47,735 nucleotides of DNA from Crocinitomicaceae bacterium (GTDB lineage Bacteria; Bacteroidota; Bacteroidia; Flavobacteriales_D; Crocinitomicaceae). A model generated the notes under the pieces. The model saw nothing but the letters and a program-made list of their open reading frames with translations. It was not told the DNA's origin and made no database searches. The stretch covers positions 1-47,735 of the forward strand of contig JAFIEX010000005.1 in the NCBI GenBank assembly GCA_020832365.1, read 5' to 3'. The translations under genes were made by a program, and so were the position numbers. Shown piece by piece: positions 25,983 through 35,134 of the stretch. Position 1 is the first letter of the stretch; each line of letters starts with the position of its first letter.

Positions 25983-28900
25983 ATGATTCTTAATAATAAG
26001 CCGCTAAGTGTTTTAAGTGCGTCTGCAGGAAGTGGAAAAACCTATAACTTGGTTCAACATTATTTATTTCTAACACTTGGTCAAAAATATACGCCTGAGA
26101 ATTTTGGTAAAATCATGGCGATGACTTTTACTAACAAAGCGGCTTGGGAAATGAAAGATAGAATTATAGGGGCATTGGACCTACTATCTAACGGTGAACG
26201 CGTAAATCAAAAAGAGGAGAAAAAACGAAGAGATTTATTAGCGGTTACAGCTAAGAACTTACAGATAAGTGAAACCGAATTAACGCAAAAAGCAAAAGAT
26301 TTATTACAATTAATATTACACGGTTACGAGCGGTTTCAAGTAGCAACAATTGACAAGTTTAACCTACGATTGATTCGTACCTTTGCTAGAGACCTTAACC
26401 TTAACGAAGATTTTGAGGTGGTACTGGATGAAATGCAAATTATTGACCAAGTTGTTGATCAGTTAATTTCAGAAATAGGAGAGGAAGGAAGAGGCAAAGT
26501 TACTGAATTGGCTATTGCCTATGCTAAAACAAATTTGGAAGACGGAGAAAGGTGGGACTTTAAACAAAGTTTGTTGCAGTTTTCAAAGATTTTAAAAGAA
26601 GAGAAAAATCAAGCTTATATTCAAAAAATCATAGCAGACAATTATGAAGCTGCTAATCTAGAAATACTCAATCAACAAGCGAAAGATTTACAATCGCGCT
26701 ATCAAACAGCAAAAACCAATTTGATTTCTGTTTTTCAAAACTTGAATTTAACTCCTAATGATTTGCCTCAAAAAGAACGTGGGTTATTCGGTTATTTATC
26801 TAAAGGAGTTCCCAATGCAGATGCAGGAAATATCGCTAAACCCAATAGTTATGTATTGAAAACAATGAGTGGCGAAATAGTTAAGCCAGATCATCGATTT
26901 CCAGATGAACTTCGTGATGCATTGAATCAATTTTTAAAGGAACAAGACGAAATAGCTAAGCGTTATTTTGTAGTAAACTCCAAACGAAAAAATTTCCATA
27001 ATCTCGCTCTGTTGCAGCACGTTGCAGATGCATTAGAAAAGATTAAGGAGAAAGACAATATTGTTCGCATTTCGGAATTTAATGCCATGATTGCGCGTTT
27101 AATTGCTGCTGAAAACGCACCGTTTATTTATGAGCGTATAGGCACAAGGCTACAGCATTACCTCTTGGATGAATTTCAAGATACCAGTAGATTACAGTGG
27201 AATAATTTAATACCGTTGGTGTATGATGCTATAAGTCAGCAAAAGGAAAACTTGATTGTTGGCGATCCAAAACAAGCCATTTATCGCTTTAGAAATGGTC
27301 TGGTTGAACAATTTGTTGCATTACCTGGTATCTATAATCCTGAAAAGGATAAAAATACGCTTGAACTATCCAATTATTTTGAGTCAATGGGGTATAAAAA
27401 ACCCTTAGATACAAATTTCAGATCTAAAAAAGACATTATTGATTTTAATAATCACTTTTTTGAAGAAGCAGTAGAATTGATGCCTGCTGAATTTAAACAT
27501 TACTATTCGGATGTCAAACAAAATATTAAGAATGATGAGTCCGGTTATGTGCAATTCAAGTTACATGAAAAAAGTTTAAAAAACGATTTCGAATCGCTAT
27601 TGCAGGAATATTTAATAAACACAATAGCTGAATGCGAAAAAGATGGTTATAACAGAGGTGATATTTGCATTCTTGTTCGGGGTAAAAAAACAGGTGGCTT
27701 AGTAGCCAAAGTACTGAATGCTGCCGATGAAAAATTCAAAATTGTAAGTGCAGATAGTTTGACGGTAAGCTCGGATAAAGCTGTTCAACTGATAGTGCAA
27801 TACATGAAATTGCGAAGAAATGCTACCAACACTACTGTTAGATTGCAGTTTGCTGTAACTTATTTACAGTTTTTAGAACAAGATCCGATTGAGATATTAA
27901 ATGATTTTTGGGTGGATTTTGTTGGGAACTTGAACTGGAAAGCTTTTGTCGAAAAGCATTTCAAGGATTTGGAAAAATTATTTTTCACCTATGACAGTTT
28001 ATATGACTTGGGGCAGCAATTTGCGCGTTTAATACATTTATCTGAAATAAATAGCCCGTATGTACATCATTTCATGGAGATGCTTGTAAACTATGACGTG
28101 CAGTTTGGTCCAGATTTAAGAGGTTTTTTGGAAAATTGGGACACAAAGGGAAAACAAGAAACCGTGCAAATTCCCAAGAGTAAAGATGCACTGGAGATAA
28201 TGACGGTGCACAAGTCAAAAGGGCTAGAGTTTCCTGTTGTCATTATGCCAAACTTAGCTGATTTTGATTTTAGTAGAATCAAAGACTCCATGTTCATTGA
28301 ATTGAAAGAACAAGGGATTATTTATACGAATTTGACAAAAGAATCTTCTTTAGAAGAGATTGAGAAAGAGTATCTTCAAGAGCGTAGCCAGCTTTTTTTG
28401 GATGAAATGAATCTACTTTATGTAGCTTTCACTCGACCAGTGGATCGTTTGTATGTACTTGGCTTTGATGATGCTAAAAAGAAGGATGATATTTCAAATA
28501 TTGAGCAATTGATGGCGATTGCTATTCATCAAATGAAAAAGAAGGGAGTTATAAAGCAAAGCAATAATTGTTTTGAGTTTGGAGAAAAATGTAAAAGATC
28601 AAAAGAAATGGATTCTACCGCAATTGAAGCATTTATTCCGACTGATTTAAAAGATTTTTTGTGGTTTCCAGAATTAGCGATTCGTGATGAGGAAGCAATT
28701 AAAAAAGAAAGTTTGGAGGACGAAAGAGTTTATGGTAATATTTTTCATCAAGTTATTGCCTTAATCAATCATATAGACGATTTTGAAAATGTTTTAACCA
28801 CATTGAATAGCACACTAAGTACAAGTTTATATGACAAATACAGTAAAAGATTATTGTCAGACTTAAAAAATATTAAAAATGATCTTAAGATTAAGACATT

Positions 28901-29141
28901 GTATAGCGAAGCGGAAAAAATCATATCGGAAAAAGATATTTTAGTTGGACAGAATAAAGTATTAAGACCTGATAAAATATTTTACTTGAAAGATAGGCTT
29001 GTGGTATTAGATTTTAAAACTGGAAAAGCAAAAACTGAAGACAATCAACAGCTGTCGCATTACATTAATGTCATCTCCGAATTAACAGATAAAGCGGTAG
29101 AGGGGGAACTTTATTATACTGGTCAAAATACACTTTTGTAA
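25983..29141 (+). CDS. UvrD-family helicase fused to PD-(D/E)XK nuclease (RecB/AddA-like)
   Basis: This 1052-aa protein has the superfamily 1 helicase motifs: Walker A in SASAGSGKTYNLVQHYL (13-20 core), motif Ia MAMTFTNKAAWEMK, motif II LLDEFQDTS near 396, motif III NLIVGDPKQAIYRFRNG, motif IV DTNFRSKKDII, motif V EIMTVHKSKGLEFPVVIMP and motif VI LYVAFTRPVDRLYVL. The C-terminal region holds a RecB-like nuclease core, RPDKIFYLKDRLVVLDFKTGK (near 994-1014), with the Asp and the DxK pair. It would act with an AddB-type partner in double-strand-break end resection, as in other Bacteroidota, but no such gene follows. A single near-consensus -7 (TATATTTA) lies upstream. Confidence 0.9.
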   Translation: MILNNKPLSVLSASAGSGKTYNLVQHYLFLTLGQKYTPENFGKIMAMTFTNKAAWEMKDRIIGALDLLSNGERVNQKEEKKRRDLLAVTAKNLQISETELTQKAKDLLQLILHGYERFQVATIDKFNLRLIRTFARDLNLNEDFEVVLDEMQIIDQVVDQLISEIGEEGRGKVTELAIAYAKTNLEDGERWDFKQSLLQFSKILKEEKNQAYIQKIIADNYEAANLEILNQQAKDLQSRYQTAKTNLISVFQNLNLTPNDLPQKERGLFGYLSKGVPNADAGNIAKPNSYVLKTMSGEIVKPDHRFPDELRDALNQFLKEQDEIAKRYFVVNSKRKNFHNLALLQHVADALEKIKEKDNIVRISEFNAMIARLIAAENAPFIYERIGTRLQHYLLDEFQDTSRLQWNNLIPLVYDAISQQKENLIVGDPKQAIYRFRNGLVEQFVALPGIYNPEKDKNTLELSNYFESMGYKKPLDTNFRSKKDIIDFNNHFFEEAVELMPAEFKHYYSDVKQNIKNDESGYVQFKLHEKSLKNDFESLLQEYLINTIAECEKDGYNRGDICILVRGKKTGGLVAKVLNAADEKFKIVSADSLTVSSDKAVQLIVQYMKLRRNATNTTVRLQFAVTYLQFLEQDPIEILNDFWVDFVGNLNWKAFVEKHFKDLEKLFFTYDSLYDLGQQFARLIHLSEINSPYVHHFMEMLVNYDVQFGPDLRGFLENWDTKGKQETVQIPKSKDALEIMTVHKSKGLEFPVVIMPNLADFDFSRIKDSMFIELKEQGIIYTNLTKESSLEEIEKEYLQERSQLFLDEMNLLYVAFTRPVDRLYVLGFDDAKKKDDISNIEQLMAIAIHQMKKKGVIKQSNNCFEFGEKCKRSKEMDSTAIEAFIPTDLKDFLWFPELAIRDEEAIKKESLEDERVYGNIFHQVIALINHIDDFENVLTTLNSTLSTSLYDKYSKRLLSDLKNIKNDLKIKTLYSEAEKIISEKDILVGQNKVLRPDKIFYLKDRLVVLDFKTGKAKTEDNQQLSHYINVISELTDKAVEGELYYTGQNTLL

Positions 29142-29164
29142 TTTATTTAACATTTTTTCTAACA

Positions 29165-29192
29165 TTTGTTTCGATATCATGAATTAAATTTG
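29165..29192 (+). promoter_or_regulatory. Complete Bacteroidota promoter (TTTG-N16-TAAATTTG)
   Basis: TTTG at 29165-29168 and TAAATTTG at 29185-29192 are spaced 16 bases apart, the same spacing as the promoter at 265-292. Transcription would start near 29199, giving a leader of about 53 bases before the ATG at 29252. Confidence 0.7.
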
Positions 29193-29251
29193 TAATTGCT
29201 TAGCTACTGGTCTTATCAGGTTCATCTACCTAGTTTTTACAAACTAAGAAT

Positions 29252-31369
29252 ATGAAAAATCTGATTATTTTATCTTGCCTGTTATTCCCGTTTTTTACTG
29301 AAGCTCAGAATATTGGTGTAAACACCTCGGGCAATCCCGCTCATTCCTCAGCTATCCTAGATGTGTCGGCCTCTGATAAAGGTGTGTTGATCCCTCGCAT
29401 CAGTATTCCTAATTTAAATAATGCTGCTCCTGTTGCACTTCCTGAAACGAGTTTATTGGTTTATAATACCAATACAACAACTGGAGTTGGTTATTATTAT
29501 TGGTCAGGTACCTCTTGGGTAAAATTATTATCCTCATCTAACGCATCCAATAGCGATGCATGGTTGATAGCAGGAAATGCTGGAACTAACGCTGCGAGTA
29601 ACTTTATCGGAACAACTGATAATAATCCATTAGTTGTTAGAACGAACAACACTGAACGAGTTCGAGTGCTAGGCAACGGAAGAGTAGGAATAGCAACTAC
29701 CAACCCTCAAGGGTTTGCGCATATATTACATAGTTCAAGTTCCATACCAACTTTGAGAGTTGAACATAATTCGAACAGTGCTAATGATGTAGCGCTGGAT
29801 ATTCATAGTCAAGGGCAAGTTAGAGCCTCTTTTACGCCTTCTGGTTTAGGTAGATTTGCATTTGGAACTGCAGCGCTACCCGCTGTTTCCTTTCATAATA
29901 ACAACAATACAGGAATGTTTAGGCCTGCTTTAAACAATTTAGCATTTTCTACTAATGGCGTTGAACGAATGAAAATTTGGCAAGATGGAAGAACCATGGT
30001 CAATTTGAACGCTCCTATTGCATTTGATATGTTTTCTTCTGCTATTGATGGAACGGCTTCAGCGATTACTGGATACCATATTGGAACTGGAGAGGCCATA
30101 TTAGGTTTGAATTTAGGAGGTGGCACTGGAGTATGGGGCGAGGCAACCGCAGCCGGTGGTGATGGGGTGGTTGCGTTAGCCGAAAGTTCAACAGGTTTTT
30201 TTGCGCTAAATGCACAGAATTTTGCGCCAAATAGTATTTCGGTTTTGGGAGCGAGTAACCCCTCTAACCCTGCACTATTACCCTTCATACCTATGGATGG
30301 GGCTGGTGGAACTTTTGGAGCTTCTATTTATGGAGTACTTGGTAGATCTACTGCACCTTCATCTTCTAATGGCGTTGGTGTTTTTGGTTCTGCTGGTGGT
30401 GGTACTACGCTAAGTACACTTATTGGTGGTTCTGGAATGGTGGCTCTTGGTGAAAATGGGGCTTCTGGTGTTTTTGCAAGAGCCTTAGGGACTACTGGCT
30501 CTGCTTTAGTAGGAATCAATAATAGTGCAACCAACTCTTCTGCATCGATAAGAAATGAAAATGCTGGTGGAACAGGTTTAGCAGTTGGAGGTAATGGCCA
30601 AATACCTTTTACTTTAGGCGGCGGCTCTGGAATGACCGCTAGAGGGACCAATTATGGTGTAGTCGGTCAATCCAGCTCCTTTGCAGCATCTACTTTAAGA
30701 GCAGGTGGTTTTTTCTATACAGGAGATGGTCTAAACGCAACACCAAGTAATGGTGCCCGTGCTTTGGTAGGTGCACGAACCGCCGCTAACGTTAATAGAA
30801 AAATTGAAGGGACAGGCACAGTTAATACAATTATAAAAGATTTAGATGAAAATGATGTTTTAATGAGTGCACCAGAGGCTCCAGAAAACTTATTTCAAGA
30901 CTATGGCGTTGCTCAACTCAAAAACGGTGTTGCCTACGTTGAATTGGATCCAATATTTTCTAAGAATATTGTGGTTTCTGAAAAGCATCCATTGAGAGTT
31001 TTTATTCAATTAAATGGTGATTGCAACGGTGTTTATGTTACGAATGAATCACAATATGGATTCGAGGTAAAAGAGCTAAAAAATGGTAATGCTAATGTTC
31101 GTTTTACTTACACCGTTGTTGCAAATAGGGCAGATGAAATTAACGAAGATGGCACAATTTCAGCCTATTCTAAAGAACGATTTGCTCCAGCATCGCAACT
31201 TCCCGAATTTATAAAAGCTGAAATTCCGCAAACCATTGAAAAGCAACAGATGCAATTCAATGAAACTGATGGTGAGAACAATCTCTTTAACCATAAGTTG
31301 AAAAATCGAAAAAGAGACCATGAAAAGATCATTAATGCTATAGAAAAATCAATTATAGAAAGGGAATAA
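29252..31369 (+). CDS. Secreted tail-fibre-like repetitive surface protein
   Basis: The 705-aa product starts with a signal peptide (MKNLIILSCLLFPFFTEAQ) and the common Bacteroidota opening NIGVNTSGNPAHSSAILDVS ... GVLIPRIS. It continues with 'GTTDNNPLVVRTNNTERVRV' and 'GRVGIATTNP' segments as in phage-tail-fibre-like head domains. Residues ~270-510 are rich in Gly, Ala, Ser and short GVxGxS/GVVALGE repeats. A C-terminal domain follows (VELDPIFSKNIVVSEKHPLR ... GDCNGVYVTNESQYGFEVKE) that resembles a conserved ending of such fibres. The last ~40 residues are charged and probably helical (FNHKLKNRKRDHEKIINAIE). No T9SS tail is seen, so the export route beyond the inner membrane is not clear. 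Confidence 0.8.
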   Translation: MKNLIILSCLLFPFFTEAQNIGVNTSGNPAHSSAILDVSASDKGVLIPRISIPNLNNAAPVALPETSLLVYNTNTTTGVGYYYWSGTSWVKLLSSSNASNSDAWLIAGNAGTNAASNFIGTTDNNPLVVRTNNTERVRVLGNGRVGIATTNPQGFAHILHSSSSIPTLRVEHNSNSANDVALDIHSQGQVRASFTPSGLGRFAFGTAALPAVSFHNNNNTGMFRPALNNLAFSTNGVERMKIWQDGRTMVNLNAPIAFDMFSSAIDGTASAITGYHIGTGEAILGLNLGGGTGVWGEATAAGGDGVVALAESSTGFFALNAQNFAPNSISVLGASNPSNPALLPFIPMDGAGGTFGASIYGVLGRSTAPSSSNGVGVFGSAGGGTTLSTLIGGSGMVALGENGASGVFARALGTTGSALVGINNSATNSSASIRNENAGGTGLAVGGNGQIPFTLGGGSGMTARGTNYGVVGQSSSFAASTLRAGGFFYTGDGLNATPSNGARALVGARTAANVNRKIEGTGTVNTIIKDLDENDVLMSAPEAPENLFQDYGVAQLKNGVAYVELDPIFSKNIVVSEKHPLRVFIQLNGDCNGVYVTNESQYGFEVKELKNGNANVRFTYTVVANRADEINEDGTISAYSKERFAPASQLPEFIKAEIPQTIEKQQMQFNETDGENNLFNHKLKNRKRDHEKIINAIEKSIIERE

Positions 31370-31485
31370 AAACAGTTCATTTTTATGAATACTTGATTAT
31401 CAATATTCCACTTTTACTGAAATGACTGTTAATAATTAATACAAGAGCTATTCTTTGGCATCCTCTTTGAACTTATTTTCGTATC

Positions 31486-32676
31486 GTGAAAATGGGGTAC
31501 CAAATATTTTTGCTCTGCTTGCTGTCTTTACCTTATTTAAGTAAAGCACAATCGATGCGTGTTGGTGTTTTTACCGCGTATAAATTACAACTCATTGAGG
31601 CGGCTTACCACAATGGAAGTTTTTTGATAGTTGCTGATGGACAAAGCTTTGGGGCAATTTTACCCAATGAGTTTGTCTCCTTACGCAAAACAAGTGATGC
31701 AAAAGTTGAATTAAAACATGGTGTTAAGTTACTTGGAAGGTTCAGAGAGGTACATCTAAAGCCAACAAAAACCAATTTTGCGCTGCGCTGGAGAGCAATG
31801 CAACCAAGTCTAAAAGAGCGCCGTTACCAAGGAGCTTTCAATATTAAAGTGAAAAATGGACATCTTTTGATTATTAATGAGGTAGATATGGATACTTACC
31901 TTATGGGGGTAGTGGAATCAGAAGGTGGAGGAGGAAAACCCCTAGAATATTATAAAGCGCAAGCCGTAATCTCAAGGACTTATGCCATCAAACATCAGAA
32001 TAAACATGCAAAAGAAGGTTATCACTTGTGCGACCAAGTTCACTGTCAAGCCTACCACAACATGTTGCGATTTACAGATGATATCGCAACGGCTGTCAAT
32101 GCAACTTCAGGGTCTTATTTGGTTCAAAAACAAAATGGAGAATTGGTTGACGGCTATTTTCATGCTAACTGCGGCGGACAAACCAGCCAAGTAAGTTATG
32201 TTTGGAACAATGATATCCCTTACTTGATCCCTTTTAAAGACCCTTTTTGCACCCATACTCCACAAGCAACATGGGAAAAACGAATTCCTAAACTGGAGTG
32301 GCAAAAATTCTTGGTGAATAAATACCATTACCCCATCCATGACCCGATTTATGGTTCTGTAATTTTTAATTTTGAACAAAACGAAAGAAAGGCATTTTAT
32401 ATTAGCCCCCATTTAGGTATTCCGCTTAGAGATATTAGAGCACATTTCAATCTGCGGTCAACTTTTTTTTCTTGCTATCCTGATGGTAATGATGTTGTCC
32501 TAAAAGGTCGGGGCTACGGTCATGGAATAGGGATGTGCCAAGAAGGAGCAATGGAAATGGCTAGGCAAGGATTTCACTTCGAACAAATATTGAATTATTA
32601 TTTTCGTGGTGTAAAGGTGGAAAATGATTTGTACCACTTACATTTTAGACACCCCAACCTGCAGCCTTTTGAATGA
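31486..32676 (+). CDS. SpoIID/LytB-domain secreted protein
   Basis: SpoIID proteins are peptidoglycan lytic transglycosylases acting outside the inner membrane. The 396-aa protein has a signal peptide (MKMGYQIFLLCLLSLPYLSKAQ) and then the SpoIID core: DMDTYLMGVVESEGGGGKPL with the catalytic Glu context, YYKAQAVISRTYAIKHQ, a cysteine pair around CDQVHCQAYH, HANCGGQTSQVSYVW and GRGYGHGIGMCQEGAMEMA. The GTG at 31486 gives a Lys-containing n-region, which suits a signal peptide better than the ATG at 31492. It lies three bases before recG, so they form one transcript, though their jobs differ. Its Bacteroidota role is not settled, since these cells do not form spores. Confidence 0.88.
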   Translation: MKMGYQIFLLCLLSLPYLSKAQSMRVGVFTAYKLQLIEAAYHNGSFLIVADGQSFGAILPNEFVSLRKTSDAKVELKHGVKLLGRFREVHLKPTKTNFALRWRAMQPSLKERRYQGAFNIKVKNGHLLIINEVDMDTYLMGVVESEGGGGKPLEYYKAQAVISRTYAIKHQNKHAKEGYHLCDQVHCQAYHNMLRFTDDIATAVNATSGSYLVQKQNGELVDGYFHANCGGQTSQVSYVWNNDIPYLIPFKDPFCTHTPQATWEKRIPKLEWQKFLVNKYHYPIHDPIYGSVIFNFEQNERKAFYISPHLGIPLRDIRAHFNLRSTFFSCYPDGNDVVLKGRGYGHGIGMCQEGAMEMARQGFHFEQILNYYFRGVKVENDLYHLHFRHPNLQPFE

Positions 32677-32679
32677 TAA

Positions 32680-34776
32680 ATGGAAGTTTTACAAACAAAT
32701 ATCACTTATTTAAAAGGTGTTGGACCAGAAAGAGCCAAGCTTTTAGAAGAGGAGTTAGGCATAAAAACTTTTAATGACCTTCTGCATCATTTTCCCTTTC
32801 GATATATCGATCGTACGCAATTTAATACTATTGCAGAACTCCCTGAAATCTATCAACAGCCAGTTCAATTGAAAGGAGTAATTACTGGACTAAATGTTTC
32901 TGGAAATGGAAGGAAAAAAGCACTAAAGGCAGTTTTTAAAGATGCAACAGGAAGTATAGAGTTAGTCTGGTTCAAAGGAATAAAATGGATCATGGATAGC
33001 CTTAAAACGAATCAAGTTTATGAGATTTATGGCAAAGTTCAACGGTATGGAGGTGTCTGGAATATGGCACATCCTGAAATGGAAAAAGCTGAAGCAAGGA
33101 AAATTACCAGACAGTTTCAGCCCGTTTATCACAGTACAGAAAAATTAACCAAAAAAGGGCTTCATTCCAAGGGGATAGAGAAGTTATTACAACAGTTACT
33201 AATTGATGTGATTGGTAAAATACCAGAATCATTATCGCAAGAAATACTTGCAACTAACAAATTGTTGGGTATTAATCAAGCAATGAAGCAAATTCATTTA
33301 CCTGAGCATTTAGAAGAAGCAAAAAGAGCTAGATTTCGATTGAAGTTTGAAGAGTTATTCTTTTTACAATTGGAATTACTGATCAGAAAAAATCTTCGCA
33401 CAAAACCAGAACAGGGCTTACCAATGCCAAAAGTGGGTGAAGTATTCAATACATTTTATGAATATCACCTTCCTTTTGAGCTTACGAATGCCCAAAAAAG
33501 AGTGGTAAAAGAAGTGTTTCAAGATATGAAGCGTGGCATTCATATGAACCGTTTGATTCAAGGGGATGTGGGTAGCGGTAAAACGTTGGTGGCTTTGTTA
33601 AATATGCTGATTGCTGTGGGAAACGGTTATCAGACGGCACTTCTTGCTCCAACAGAAATATTAGCGCAACAGCACTTTGAGACTATAAATGCCATGCTTG
33701 AACCATTGAATTTAAAGGTTGCATTGCTCACGGGATCTGTGAAAGGCAAGGTGCGAAGGTTACTCTTCGAAGCATTACAAAATGGAGAAGTTCATATCCT
33801 TATTGGCACACATGCCATTATTGAACCAAAAGTGATGTTTCAAAATCTGGGCTTGGCAGTGATTGACGAACAACATCGCTTTGGGGTAGCACAAAGAGCA
33901 AGCTTATGGAAAAAAAATAGTCGACCTCCCCATGTTTTGGTAATGACTGCAACACCTATTCCTAGAACGCTTGCCATGAGTTTTTATGGTGATTTGGATG
34001 TATCTGTTATTGATGAATTACCTCCTGGAAGAAAGCCAATCAATACCGTGCACTATTTCGAAAAATCGCGAATTAAGGTGTTTGCATTTATGAAAGAACA
34101 AATTGCGCTTGGGAGGCAGGTATATGTGGTATATCCTTTAATTGAAGAATCATCGGTTTTGGATTATCAGAATTTAATGTCTGGCTTTGAGGCGATTCAG
34201 CGGGCATTTCCACCCCCACAATTTCATGTGAGTATTGTTCATGGTAAAATGAAAGCAGAAGACAAAGATTTTGAAATGCAGCGTTTTGTGAAGGGTGAAA
34301 CGCATATCATGGTAGCAACAACGGTGATTGAAGTAGGGGTGAATGTTCCCAACGCTTCTGTGATGGTAATTGAAAGTGCAGAGAAATTTGGACTGTCTCA
34401 GTTGCATCAGTTAAGAGGCAGGGTAGGTCGTGGCGCTGAACAATCGTACTGTATTTTGATGACAGGAGATAAAATTTCCAAAGAAGGAAAGCGAAGATTG
34501 CAAACAATGGTACAAACGAATGATGGATTCAAAATTGCAGAAGTGGATTTGGAAATTCGCGGACCTGGGGATATCATGGGGACACAGCAAAGTGGTCTGT
34601 TACAACTATCGATAGCCAATTTGGCAACGGACGGACCAATTATCAGCTTAGCTAGGGATGCGGCACGAAAGTTGCTCGAGATAGATGAGCGATTGACGGA
34701 AAATAAACACTTCCCGTTAAAGCATAAGTTGCAATCTATTATAAAAAACAAACCGAATTGGAGTAAAATATCTTAA
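32680..34776 (+). CDS. recG: ATP-dependent DNA helicase RecG
   Basis: RecG remodels stalled replication forks and branched DNA. The 698 aa show the N-terminal wedge/OB domain (YLKGVGPERAKLLEEELGI, then LHHFPFRYIDR), and the superfamily 2 helicase motifs: RLIQGDVGSGKTLVALL (Walker A), LAPTEILAQQHFE, AVIDEQHRFGVAQR (DEQH box), VMTATPIPRTLAM, VVYPLIEES, ATTVIEVGVNVPNASVM and LHQLRGRVGRGAEQSYC. The end RGPGDIMGTQQSG is typical. Length is standard. It starts three bases after the SpoIID-like stop codon. Confidence 0.97.
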   Translation: MEVLQTNITYLKGVGPERAKLLEEELGIKTFNDLLHHFPFRYIDRTQFNTIAELPEIYQQPVQLKGVITGLNVSGNGRKKALKAVFKDATGSIELVWFKGIKWIMDSLKTNQVYEIYGKVQRYGGVWNMAHPEMEKAEARKITRQFQPVYHSTEKLTKKGLHSKGIEKLLQQLLIDVIGKIPESLSQEILATNKLLGINQAMKQIHLPEHLEEAKRARFRLKFEELFFLQLELLIRKNLRTKPEQGLPMPKVGEVFNTFYEYHLPFELTNAQKRVVKEVFQDMKRGIHMNRLIQGDVGSGKTLVALLNMLIAVGNGYQTALLAPTEILAQQHFETINAMLEPLNLKVALLTGSVKGKVRRLLFEALQNGEVHILIGTHAIIEPKVMFQNLGLAVIDEQHRFGVAQRASLWKKNSRPPHVLVMTATPIPRTLAMSFYGDLDVSVIDELPPGRKPINTVHYFEKSRIKVFAFMKEQIALGRQVYVVYPLIEESSVLDYQNLMSGFEAIQRAFPPPQFHVSIVHGKMKAEDKDFEMQRFVKGETHIMVATTVIEVGVNVPNASVMVIESAEKFGLSQLHQLRGRVGRGAEQSYCILMTGDKISKEGKRRLQTMVQTNDGFKIAEVDLEIRGPGDIMGTQQSGLLQLSIANLATDGPIISLARDAARKLLEIDERLTENKHFPLKHKLQSIIKNKPNWSKIS

Positions 34777-34786
34777 ATTTAGCGTT

Positions 34787-35134
34787 ATGAATACAAAACA
34801 AATCTACTTATTGCCAATCTGTTTATTGTGCTTGTCTAATGTTTTTGGACAAATCAAAGGAACTATAGCAGAAGAGGGGAGAGCCCTCTTAACAAAAACA
34901 ACTTTCATTATTGAAGGAAAAGAAAATGCTAAATTCACCTTTGATATAGCTGTAGAAAGAAATGGAACGGTTTCTGGAATAAAACTTAATGCAGCAAATT
35001 CTACTTCTAATAGTACTCCACTTATGATGGAGGCTAGAAAAGTAGTGTCTGGTTTGCGTTTTGAAGAAGGCACCCATTTCCCAAAGTTTCATCATGGTTC
35101 AGTTATAATTACGATGGTTAAACCTGCTGAGTGA
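34787..35134 (+). CDS. Small secreted hypothetical protein
   Basis: This 115-aa protein has a signal peptide (MNTKQIYLLPICLLCLSNVFG) followed by one ~90-residue domain with NTTFIIEGKENAKFTFDIAVE-like strands and a C-terminal HHGSVIITMVKPAE. I do not recognise its family; it may be a TonB C-terminal-like or beta-sandwich fold, but no motif proves it. A -7-like box TAAATTTA lies at 34774-34781, five bases before the ATG. It overlaps the next gene (TGATG), so the two envelope proteins are probably made together. Confidence 0.75.
   Translation: MNTKQIYLLPICLLCLSNVFGQIKGTIAEEGRALLTKTTFIIEGKENAKFTFDIAVERNGTVSGIKLNAANSTSNSTPLMMEARKVVSGLRFEEGTHFPKFHHGSVIITMVKPAE

Noticed and set aside
29893-30288. 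131-codon minus-strand frame opposite the fibre-like gene
   Set aside because: The open frame follows from the Gly/Ala/Ser-rich repeat codons on the other strand.
30328-30651. 107-codon proline-rich minus-strand frame
   Set aside because: It is the antisense image of glycine-rich repeats in the fibre-like protein.
31380-31394. TTCATTTTTATGAA palindrome after the fibre-like gene as a terminator
   Set aside because: Five-base A/T-rich stem without a T run; likely chance.
34407-34751. 114-codon minus-strand frame opposite recG
   Set aside because: Antisense to conserved helicase motifs; no support of its own.
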